From the NCBI GenBank assembly GCA_964019425.1, contig OZ025782.1, forward strand, positions 744,001 to 808,000: a DNA stretch of 64,000 nt. The letters are read 5' to 3'. This stretch comes from Flectonema sp. DT1601. Taxonomy: Eukaryota; Euglenozoa; Diplonemea; Diplonemida; Diplonemidae. Below, piece by piece: positions 43,901 to 53,890 of the stretch (its first letter is position 1; each line of letters opens with the position of its first letter). The position numbers were made by a program, and so were the translations under genes. The notes below the pieces were generated by a model. That model had not been told where the DNA came from and made no database searches. It saw only the letters and a program-made list of their open reading frames with translations.

Positions 43901-44887
43901 GAAGAACTAAATCCAATATTGTTAGTTGCGTTTACTATAACGTATTCAATGGCTTGGAAGAAGTACGTTGACGAAGATCCAATTATAGCTTTAGGCAAGG
44001 CAAGAAAACTTATAGAACTTAATGCTCAAAAGAGAGAGAATATGATAGCTGCTGACTGCTCAGCTGTAAGTGGAAGTAGTGTTGCTAGTGTCGGTTCAAC
44101 AACAACAGCATCAGATTCTGATGTCTCAGATTCACTTAATGTGACACATCAATTACTTGGAACTGTTAGTAAGTTACGTCTCGCAGATGATAAGACTGAT
44201 GAGACTAAATCAGAACCTCTCTCACCATTCACACCAATTGATATCTTAGTTAAAAGTGAACTTGGTATTACTTTACGACTATCAGACTCACTTGATTATG
44301 TTGGTGAGATATTCTCACACTCGAACAGACATGTTGAAGATTCCGTTGCAACTAAATTGGCAGTTCTCTATCTCGAATGTGATCAGCCATTACCAACTGA
44401 AACACTTCGATCTCACTCTATGAGTTTAGCTCGTATTATCGAGTCTTATGGGTTGCTTTTATTTTATTACTCTTGGCTTCAATCAGAATTTAGTTCACCA
44501 TTCAACACTTTTATTATTGAAACACATCCTGATGCTTATTGCTGGTTACTTTCTGTTAATCCTTTTGAAGGAATGGTGTGTGCTTTTATATATTTATTTT
44601 TTATCTTAAAAGATTCTTTAGTAAAATTACTTTTTAAAAAGAAAATTCATAAACTATTTGTTAATGATGATAAAAAAAACAACCAACCGCAGGAATCAAT
44701 TCCATCAAATTATAATCCCGAATGGGTAGCGATGAAGAATAGATGGGCGGGAGAGGTATGTATTGAAAAAAAGATGCCCCACCTACCCCCCCCCGAGCTT
44801 ATTTATTATAATGTAAAGTATTTACGTCAATCGCGGAGTGTATACCTACACTAACATTACCTTTAGTCAACTGTATCTCAGAACTGA
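40907..44887 (+). CDS. Dpy-30 domain-paladin-like pseudophosphatase
   Basis: Proposed exons 40907-44575, 44693-44755 and 44867-44887 give 1250 aa; the last two are inferred from GTGTGT...CAG and GTATGT...TTTAG sites. Residues about 13-55 (ARNYLVEKNVMGVIEEGL, RPKDPVAKLAEVL) are a Dpy-30/RII-type dimerisation-docking motif. Residues 75-250 match the first paladin/phytase-like phosphatase module (VLRNTPLQTVPNWRRSGQ). The active-site CX5R has become Ser224 and Asp230 (HSITGKDDASIG). A second copy of the fold near KVLWLSLGMSPTVAVGEEVY and a later loop, VIAHTEELNP, also lack Cys and Arg. An IQ-like segment lies near residue 350. It is probably a non-catalytic scaffold, possibly flagellar. The start is the first ATG after the acceptor. 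Confidence 0.75.
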
Positions 44888-45244
44888 TGTTAAATTATCG
44901 TTATGTTGTTTTACATTTGTATTTTACGTACAAACACGAACAGTTAACCCCCCGAGCTTGTTTTCGTCAGCATCGTGCCTGCAACTAATAAAATAGTCGA
45001 TTGACTCACAAAAACACAGCAAACCCTCCCTACACGCGTAAGCTGACGACCTTACAACAAGTTAGGTATTTCTTTTTGTAAATAATAACCTTGATTAGCA
45101 GTAGTGTATTGTACACGATGAATATTCTCTTCTCAGTAGACATGACATTCAACGATGTGGTTTGTTGGAGTGAAATTATCCGTCCGTTGAATATTGGTAA
45201 TTAAAGCTGTCGAATTACTATTTTCTTTACAGGAAGGAAAAACG
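44888..45244. other. Intergenic spacer
   Basis: This 357-nt spacer holds the presumed 3' UTR of the paladin-like gene and the acceptor TTTTCTTTACAG (AG at 45232-45233), 11 nt before the next ATG. Nothing else is recognised. Confidence 0.55.
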
Positions 45245-48200
45245 ATGGTTTCCTTTAAGAGTGCGGCTGTTGCGCGACTCTTTGCAGTTGCGATTGTGGG
45301 GTGCGTAGCACAGCAAACACCAGTTCCGCTGACTCCTTCACCACCACAGCAGACATCAGTCCCTAACACACCTGCTCCACCTCGTCAGACACCAATTCCT
45401 CTTACGGGCATGCCAACGGGTGTTCCAAATACAAATGCTCCACCACGACAGACTTCAGTTCCTGATACTGTGTCGCCATTCGCATTTCCACCCACTTCAG
45501 TTCCAAATACAAATTCACCGACCTTTATATCTCATGTCCCTCAAACGCCATCACCGGCAGCACAGACACCTGTTCCTCTAACAGTAAGTCCTTCTTACAC
45601 GCAGGGTCCTAATTCATTCGGGACTCCTACTCCAGGTGGTACCTTAGCTCCACTACCAGTTACGACTCCTGTTCCGGATACGTCATCACCAGCTATTCAG
45701 ACTTCTGTTCCTATTACAAGTGTTCCATTACCGCAGTCACCTGTTCCTGTAACTACTTCACCTGCTTTGACACCTGTTCCTATTACGGGATCTCCTCCAT
45801 TTCAAACACCCGTTCCTATAACAGAAGTACCTACACTTGTACCAGTGACACCTTCACCACCTATGCAGTCTCCTACTCCAATGACACCTTCACCACCTCG
45901 TCAGACTCCTGTTCCAAATACGCCTTCACCAGTATGTATTATTGTTTTACTTTATGTGAGTAGTTGAGATAATGCTTAGAGTCATGTTGATGTTAAATAA
46001 CAATCATTTTACTAAATCAAACAGACTTTAATCCCTACGGCCGTGCCAACAGCAGCACCAACTTCAGTTCCTACCACGGTGCCAACTGTTGTTCCAACAG
46101 TTGCGCCAACAGCTGTGCCAACAGTAGTACCGACTAACACTCCGGGTGCTCCACCTACTGCCGTACCAACGAGTGTTCCGATTCCGCCAACTGTCGTTCC
46201 GACAGCTGCGCCAACAGCTGTGCCAACAGTAGTACCGACTAACACTCCGGGTGCTCCACCTACCGCCGTACCAACGAGCGTTCCGATTCCACCAACTGCC
46301 GTGCCGACAATGGCGCCAATGCTGACGCCTGTTCCTGTCGTTCCAACAGCTGTACCAACAGCTGCGCCAACAGCTGTGCCAACAGTAGTACCGACTAACA
46401 CTCCGGGGGCTCCACCTACCGCCGTACCAACGAGTGTTCCGATTCCGCCAACTGTCGTTCCAACAGCTGCGCCAACAGCTGTGCCAACAGTAGTACCGAC
46501 TAACACTCCGGGGGCTCCACCTACCGCCGTACCAACGAGTGTTCCGATTCCGCCAACTGTCGTTCCAACAGCTGCGCCAACAGCTGTGCCAACAGTAGTA
46601 CCGACTAACACTCCGGGTGTTCCACCTACCGCCGTACCAACAAGTGTTCCGATTCCACCTACTGCCGTGCCGACAATGGCGCCAATGCTGACGCCTGTTC
46701 CTGTTGTTTCAACAGCTGTTCCAACAGTAGTACCGACTAACACTCCGGGTGTTCCACCTACCGCCGTACCAACGAGTGTTCCGATTCCACCAACTGCAGT
46801 GCCAACAATAGCACCAATAACGCCTCTTCCGACCTCCGTACCAACAACCGTCCCAACGTCGGTGCCAACTAATACCCCGGGTGTCCCACCCACCGCCGTG
46901 CCGACATGGGTTCCAACGTCGGTGCCAACTAATACCCCGGGTGTTCCACCAACCGCCGTGCCAACAACCGTCCCAACGTCGGTGCCAACTAATACCCCGG
47001 GTGTCCCACCCACCGCCGTGCCGACATGGGTTCCAACGTCGGTTCCAACTAATACCCCGGGTGTTCCGCCTACTGCCGTGCCAACAACCGTCCCAACATC
47101 GGTGCCAACTAATACCCCGGGTGTTCCGCCTACTGCTGTGCCGACATGGACTCCAACGTCAGTGCCAACTAACACCCCGGGTGTTCCGCCTACTGCCGTG
47201 CCAACAACCGTCCCAACATCGGTGCCAACTAACACCCCGGGTGTTCCGCCTACTGCTGTGCCGACATGGACTCCAACGTCGGTGCCAACTAACACTCCGG
47301 GTGTTCCGCCTACTGCCGTGCCAACAACCGTCCCAACATCGGTGCCAACTAATACCCCGGGTGTTCCGCCTACTGCTGTGCCGACATGGACTCCAACGTC
47401 AGTGCCAACTAACACTCCGGGTGTTCCGCCCACTGCCGTGCCAACAACTGCCCCAACATCGGTGCCAACTAACACCCCGGGTGTTCCGCCTACTGCCGTG
47501 CCGACATGGACTCCAACGTCAGTACCAACTAACACTCCGGGTGTTCCGCCTACTGCCGTGCCAACAACTGTCCCAACGTCTGTGCCAACTAACACCCCGG
47601 GTGTTCCGCCTACTGCCGTACCAACGTGGACTCCAACGTCAGTGCCAACTAACACTCCAGGTGTTCCGCCCACTGCCGTGCCAACAACTGTCCCAACGTC
47701 TGTGCCAACTAACACCCCAGGGGTTCCGCCTACTGCTGTGCCAACATGGATTCCAACGGTTGTGCCAACAACGGCAGTACCAACTAACACCCCGGGTGTT
47801 CCTCCTACTGCCGTGCCAACACGAGCTCCAACAGCAGCTCCAAGTACTCCAACGCCAACCTCACCCCCAGTTCAGGAAAAGATCTGTCTTGTCCCTACGC
47901 CTGACCGTGACTGCACAAATAAGAGCGCCGTTCCATGCGTCCTACAAGACGCTTATGTTGATATGGTAGTAGACGGCTTGAGAGAAGACTTGCAGATTAC
48001 TGTCAACGAAACGGCAACTGTTAACAACAACTGCGACACAAGTTCGGCGTGTGATGCGGCGGGAAGTTGTGAGGTTGAGGTTTCAATTCCAAGCAGATCA
48101 TTATCTAAGTATGTATTACTAATTTATTTTATTGTACTTATCAGTAATTTGTTTATTAATCACGATGAGACTCTGCTCTGTACCTACTCACAATAAACAG

Positions 48201-48588
48201 ATTACAATCATGTTCACTCGGTCAAGGATCGTGCATCCAACTAGCTCAGGTCGGAATGGTTCAAAGTGCTGCTGTTACGACACCAAAAGATGATTCGAGT
48301 GATGATGGATTCCCGCTAATTGGGATTATATTAATTATTGCTGGTGTTTGTGTATTAGCTGGTGGTATTGCATTCATGGCACACTCGAAGCTGAATAGCA
48401 GTGGAAGCCTTACTTACCAAGACTTCACACAACACAGTCAAGTCTTAAGCAGAATTGAAGCAGCTGACAAGGATTTACATTCATATTACGATAACTATGA
48501 TACCTATGCTGGAAATGTTGATAATATGGGCAATCAGGGAGGATCAAACGAAATGCGTTCTATAAGCAGCCCAGGCAATTACCAATAA
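45245..48588 (+). CDS. Mucin-like Pro/Thr-repeat type I membrane protein
   Basis: Exons 45245-45931, 46025-48108 and 48201-48588 join to 1052 aa; both introns start GTATGTAT and end CAG. A signal peptide (MVSFKSAAVARLFAVAIVG) is followed by about 850 residues of Pro/Thr/Val repeats, an ideal substrate for O-glycosylation and an extended stalk. A Cys-containing module follows (CLVPTPDRDC, ending SCSLGQGSC across the third exon). There is one transmembrane helix (about residues 960-983) and a short tail with Tyr, Asp and Ser. It is probably a cell-surface coat or adhesion protein. The reverse strand of the repeats also stays open because of codon phase, not because it is coding. Confidence 0.88.
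45305..47860 (+). repeat. Nested Pro/Thr coding repeats with 105-, 60- and 120-nt periods
   Basis: Three zones are visible. At 45305-45930, irregular 13-15 residue units (TPVPxTxSPP) occur. At about 46100-46850, there are copies of a 35-residue (105-nt) unit containing VVPTNTPGAPPTAVPTSVPI. At about 46860-47800, some 15 copies of a 20-residue (60-nt) unit, SVPTNTPGVPPTAVPT plus four residues, alternate TTVP- and TW(T/V)P- types, giving a 120-nt higher-order unit. Near-identical DNA between copies shows recent unequal exchange. Confidence 0.92.
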
Positions 48589-49932
48589 GGGTGCACAATT
48601 GTTACTTATGATAAAGTTTAAAAAGCCTCATCCTGAGGGGCTGTCAGTGATGCAGTACTCTTGCAGGACTAGTTTTATGTCCTCTTAATAATTATTTTAT
48701 TTGTAATGAAGGTCACAAATATGAAAGAAACGTACCTCATATATCTCAGCGTGTTTCTAGACTGGTATCGACAAAGACTAAAACATATGATTTTAGTGAT
48801 AGAATCGTTGAACAACATCGGGGTTGTTTTTAGACTTGTTTCACGATATTAAAAAAAAAAAAAAGTAGCTATCTTTCATATTTCCCTGTTATATGTCATC
48901 GTGGTAAATACTTAGACTAAGAAAAATTACCTATTTTTTCTTTTTTTTTTTCACTGGCATCTTTCCTCAATTGTTGGTTTGTACTATTTGTTACTTTCAT
49001 GCTGTATCGGTTATGGCCGTCTTTATATTACTTTTGGTTTGTTATTCCTCAACTGAAATACAACATTAAGAACAACCCTTTTCCCTTTCTTTAATCCCCA
49101 TTAGTTTTTACAGTTTTGGTTTTTTTTTTATTGTTTTTTTTTGGTTGAAGACCCCCACCATGTGTATGTTTGCGACTGTTTGTTGACGGGGTTGATTTCC
49201 CAAGCGTTCTGTCGGTAGGGTCTTTATTGATGAAATTAGTTTATTTATTTTTTTTTTTTAAATCTTGAAGTTAAGCATAAGAGAGTCTAAGGGGAAGAAA
49301 ACATATGAATTGGGGATCGGGGTGTTTATTAATTTTTTTTTTATATTTTAATTTTATTACTGTAGTGTACTTTGTGTGTTTTTTGTCTGCGATTGTGACT
49401 ATTCGATTATCTGATACCGGTTGGGTATTATGGTGATTTATACTTTCTTATTTTAATCATCATCTTATGGTTACAACTGACTTCCCAATGCCGCAAGTTT
49501 GTTGTTGTCATGACCGATGGTTGCATTCCCCCTTTTCTTATTTTTAAATTCCTTTTAATAACTGTTAGTTCTCTTACTGTTTGCGTCAAGGGGAGAAAAG
49601 ATAATGATCATACCGTTGAGAATAGTACATCTATTGTTAATCTTGCGGTTAAGCTTCTGAAACATAAAAAAAAAACTATAATTATCAGAAAACACTTTTT
49701 TTTTCAATAATTCGATGCAATTGTTTATTAAACCAGCACTTTTCCCCTCCCTCCCATTTATCGATTTATTTATCCAAGTCCCTCCCATTGTTATTTCCCT
49801 ATTTCTCCTAATTTAAAAAGGATTTGTTGTAGAAATTTACCAACTTTTTTTTTATATTTTTTTTTTCGTGTGTATTGTTGTGTTTCCCCGTTCCCCAGAT
49901 CATTGCTGTTGACCTAAACTCACAGTATTCTT

Positions 49933-50337
49933 ATGGCTTCAAAGAAGCCTCCCATTGTAGATGCACTGTTCTACGAAAAAAAAGAAAAAAAATCAAGCAA
50001 GAACTATCTATTTGCACTAAGATCGCATTCACAAGAAACCTGTGTATCAATTAAAATAAAGATTACTGTGTTTTTTAATTTATTTTTTTTTTTCTTTTCC
50101 CGTCCTCAACAAATTATTTGTAGGAGAGAAAACGAATGTTTGCACGGTCGGTGCAAAAAAAAAAAAAAGAAAAGAGGAGAATATTACTCACCGAAAACGA
50201 GAGAAAAAATCAAGGGAATTTTATTTTGTGTGATTTTCCGTAAAACTTATGCTAAAAGGGAAAAAGGAGAAAAAGAAATCGGCTTTCACTTTTTACTTTT
50301 TTTACTCAATTTTTTAATGTTTTTGTTTGTGCAATAG
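49933..50337 (+). CDS. Doubtful Lys/Phe-rich small protein
   Basis: A true ATG (MASKKPPIVDALFYEKK) opens a 134-codon frame about 35 nt after an acceptor-like CCCCGTTCCCCAG, the same layout as the real genes. However, much of its length comes from A and T homopolymers that cannot contain stops, and no family is recognised. A GT...TTTGTAG pair inside (about 50042-50124) could be an intron. Treat as hypothetical. Confidence 0.25.
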   Translation: MASKKPPIVDALFYEKKEKKSSKNYLFALRSHSQETCVSIKIKITVFFNLFFFFFSRPQQIICRRENECLHGRCKKKKKKRGEYYSPKTREKIKGILFCVIFRKTYAKREKGEKEIGFHFLLFLLNFLMFLFVQ

Positions 50338-50835
50338 GTACAAAAAATCCAATACAGGTAAGTGAAGGTCAATATTCTTTTTCTACCGAACGACAGGTTC
50401 GTAGGGTACAAAAAAAAAGAACAATAATTGAAAAACCAATATAAAAGCAAAGTAAGACCTTGAACAACCATTTATGATAACTACTGTCGCTCTATTATTT
50501 GTGTGCTGCGACCTTTGAACTCTCCCAGCTGTGGGTTCTTACTAGTAACAGCGATAGTTTGCTCTGCTGTTGATTTTTTTTCAAAAAAATAACTTTAATT
50601 CTTTTTCCCCCCTTTCTTTATATTTGCTACGCTAACTATTTAGAGTACCATTCCAAAAAGTCGATAGAGATGAAGCACGCAGTGAAACTAAAAGCAACAC
50701 CTGAGGGCTGTCAGTAACGTGCAGCACACTCGCCTCCTCCTCTCTTCGACTACAAAGATGCACAGCACGTCATTGTGACCTCCTGTCCATGGTATTTGTG
50801 CCCCCGCTGGTACTACAGTTTTTTCCTTGCGAATG

Positions 50836-50867
<32 letters not shown>

Positions 50868-51850
50868 CGAACATTTTAGTCATCGTAGGGTTCGACTGCT
50901 GTCAGTTATTTTCTTCACTATTCTGCGCTGTGTTAATTTAAATCATTTTTTTTATTCAACTTGTTTATGTAAGTAAACAAGTGTTTACTCTGTTTTTCAT
51001 TATAAATTGTCGATAACGATTACCCACTTTTTTTTTGTAACCTATAACAGATTTACTGAAGTGGAGGTCCGACGCAGTTACGACCATAAACTAACTGTCA
51101 TCTTACCTGATCCTTTTGTTTTCATTTCTGAGTGACATAGCTATGTGCTGCCCAACTTTTGTGATACTTTTATAAAGCTTTCGGTAAGCCCACAGTACAA
51201 TTATAATGCTTTGGACAACTGGGGGGTAAACGATCCTCAGTACTGTTCCGGGGGTTTCTATTTTTCTTTCGTGGTATGTGGGAGCATATGGCGTATTATA
51301 GAGAACGATTTTTTTAATTTACTCAGCCCGAAAACCAACCATTATATGCTTGTTGTCCTACGAATTTTTGCATTTGGTTTTTTTGATTTGACCGATACTA
51401 ATACCGACTTAAAGTGAGGAATGAGTGATTTAACTATTTATTGCAGAAGATATTTATTTTTCTTTAAATGGGCTTTTGTTACTAAGACATGTTGAAATCG
51501 TTTCTTCATTTTGTTATTTATTTGCGCATCCGTAACAGCTCGCAATCAGTTTTTCTACAACTCTCCTGATACGTGATTCCATTCCCAATTTACAAACAGT
51601 TCTTTTGTTGTTGTTGCTGCTTCAGTGCGGCAATGAGGTATAGGATTTTTTTTTTTTTTTTTTTTTTTCTTTTTTTGGTTTAACAACTCTTTGGAGAGAA
51701 TCTCGTTGACTTTCAAGAAAAAAAAAAGAACATAGTAGATACCAACGCAACACCAACTCTCTTGGGTACAAACAGAACGAAAATTAGCATAATTTGCATG
51801 CGTTGAACGATTTCATTGATGCTCGACCTGCCATCGCAATGATCGCACGA

Positions 51851-51866
51851 CATACATCGATGTATG
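51851..51866. other. 16-bp perfect palindrome
   Basis: CATACATC followed directly by GATGTATG, with no spacer, inside a less AT-rich island of the gene-poor region. This might be a protein-binding site; chance is possible. Confidence 0.35.
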
Positions 51867-53890
51867 CATTTTGAACAGCAAGGAGAGACCAGTAACAAAT
51901 TGAGGTACCCCCCGATCTCCCCATTATCGCGAGTAAGGGTATTCCTCCACGCGGTCTCTTATTGATCAAAAATAAATAGAAAAAAGAACAGCACCAGGTT
52001 AGTCAAACAACAATCTCGTGCTTAATCTTGTTTCCTCCCTTTTCCTTCTTTTTACACACAACCTTTCATTGACGACAGAGATTCTTCCCGAAATGTCTCT
52101 CATTTTTGTTTATTCTTTTTAAAAAAAAAATAGTAGCCCATTATGAAAAAAAGAGATAAAGACCATCAACGTCTTCTCAAAGTAGCTTTTTATTAATAGT
52201 TCGTCTGTTTCTTGTTTCGTGCATTAGTCGTTTAACTTCGAATGTATACTTAGTGCGATATTGATAATTAATCTGATGAGGAAAAAAAAAAAAAAAAAAA
52301 AAAAAAGATTTTCCAGTATTTTTTTTGTTGCTTGAAGTATTGAGAGGCGGCAAAAAAGAAAGAAAAAAACACAATTCCCCCCAAAAGTTATAGATATTGC
52401 TTAATAAGCTTTTCTTTTTTCAGTTTAGCCTTAATACTTATTTTTAGTATTATAAGTTTAATACTGTTTCTACATTATCAACCAAAAAAAGTTATATAGG
52501 ATTTTGCTTGATGTAGTTGCAGGTAAAGCACTTTACGATGTGTCTGCCTTCTCACAATTAAAGATGTTAAGAAGAAAACTATTGAACAGAATTATAGTGA
52601 ACTTCTAGTACTAAAGAGTGGCTTGACCGTTTCCTTAGAACATGGATATCGGCTTTCGATTATTAGGTTTATCGTATCACACTAACCCACCCCCCGCAAG
52701 CCGAATGATCAATTTTGTGAAATGTAAAAGAACGAAGTAAATACGAAGTAGTTGGAAAAACGAATGTACGCATTTTGCTTCACTGCCTGCGTTGAATTTT
52801 ATTTTACAAAAAAAAGAAACAGGCGAGAAGGGGTTCTGTTTTTCTGCTCTCTCTCTCTCTCTATGTTTTAAAAAAACAAATAGAATAAAAAAAAAAAAAA
52901 AAAAAAGGAGATAATTCTCCCAATTGCTGCTAGTTTACGAAATCTCCCGATGGGATGATAAAAATCTTGGGGTGACAATAAAAAAAAAAGGTACCCCCTT
53001 AGTCACTAGTGAAAGCAATTACTCAACGTACAAGATCCGCGTACTTGTAAATTTGTCTGGTCATTTACGTCAGAAGCATTCACCTGCTCGGATAAAAGAC
53101 ACCTTTCCCGTGTCTTGCAAATAGCGGAATTATATTTCGACGCTCTAAACTGCAAGGGTTCAAGGCGCACAGACGAATTTCTTTCTTTTTTTGTTTTTTT
53201 TTTGGTTTTGTAAAATTTTTTTTTTTCGCTGCCAATATTATTGTGTATTAGTATAAAACAAAAATAAAATAAAATAAAATAAAAAGAAAAGTGTGTTGTA
53301 TTTTTAGCGTATTTGTTTTTTAAGTAGCTTGGTAAAAAAAAAACCTGAATGGTCTTATTCTTCTTTTTTTTACCTCTTATAAAAGCTGCCGGTACTGAGA
53401 CTGAAACAGAGCGAATCAATTTGTCGTTCTGAAGAATTTGTCTTGTGGCTCGAGGGCATCTTGAAGCCGTTGATGTTTTTTTTCTCCCTTAATGTCTTTC
53501 CAAATGTGAAGCTTATTTGTGTTAGATGATTTGTAAGGGGAAAGCGGAATAATTCAGACAAAGTCTTACACTTGTTGATAGCAGGCGGCAACACTGGATT
53601 CCTGACAGGTAACGACTTCTTTAATCTGAATGTTTCTCCCGACATCGTCGGTGCAAAAAAAAAAAAAAATAAGAAAAAAAAAAAAAGTAATAGAAAAACA
53701 TAGAGAATTAACCACAAAGTGAACTCAATTAGGAAGAACGGAACTTTAAAAAAAAAAAAAAAAAAAAAACAGAAAAGAATTATTACTTAGAATTCTTTTC
53801 ACCAGTCGGTTTAGTTGATAACAAGCTAATTAACGTGAATTCCAATATAAATATAAATCTTCAAAAGGGTTTTAACACAGTACACTAATT

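Larger units (their letters stand above)
48589..53890. other. Gene-poor region, 5.3 kb
   Basis: No convincing gene is seen. There are long A or T runs (near 50838-50862, 51648-51668, 52279-52306, 52890-52907 and 53748-53769), a (CT)n tract at 52846-52862 and an (AAAAT)n tract at 53259-53285. A related 35-nt segment occurs at 48632 and 50700. A 16-bp palindrome lies at 51851-51866. Less AT-rich islands at about 50640-50810 and 51780-51960 could be unrecognised exons or ncRNA. The best frame is 49933-50337. No tRNA-like fold was found by eye. Confidence 0.5.

Noticed and set aside
46012-47790. 592-codon reverse-strand frame of Gly/Val/Thr repeats
   Set aside because: It is the complement of the Pro/Thr repeat exon, with open frame explained by the 60- and 105-nt periodicity. 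No start context or family, and the + strand gene is complete.
46881-47969. 362-codon +3 frame of Arg/Gln/Pro/Leu repeats
   Set aside because: Shadow of the same repeat exon in another frame.
49510-49710. 66-codon frame with true ATG
   Set aside because: Within chance expectation for the amount of spacer DNA; no recognisable family and only a weak acceptor-like AG.
50300-50365. SL RNA-like donor (ATACAGGTAAGTG) after a short segment
   Set aside because: No match to a known spliced-leader exon, no Sm site or tandem repetition seen; a chance donor-like site.
53006-53717. Two reverse-strand frames of 115-137 codons
   Set aside because: Phe- and Lys-rich translations of homopolymers with no acceptor or family signal.
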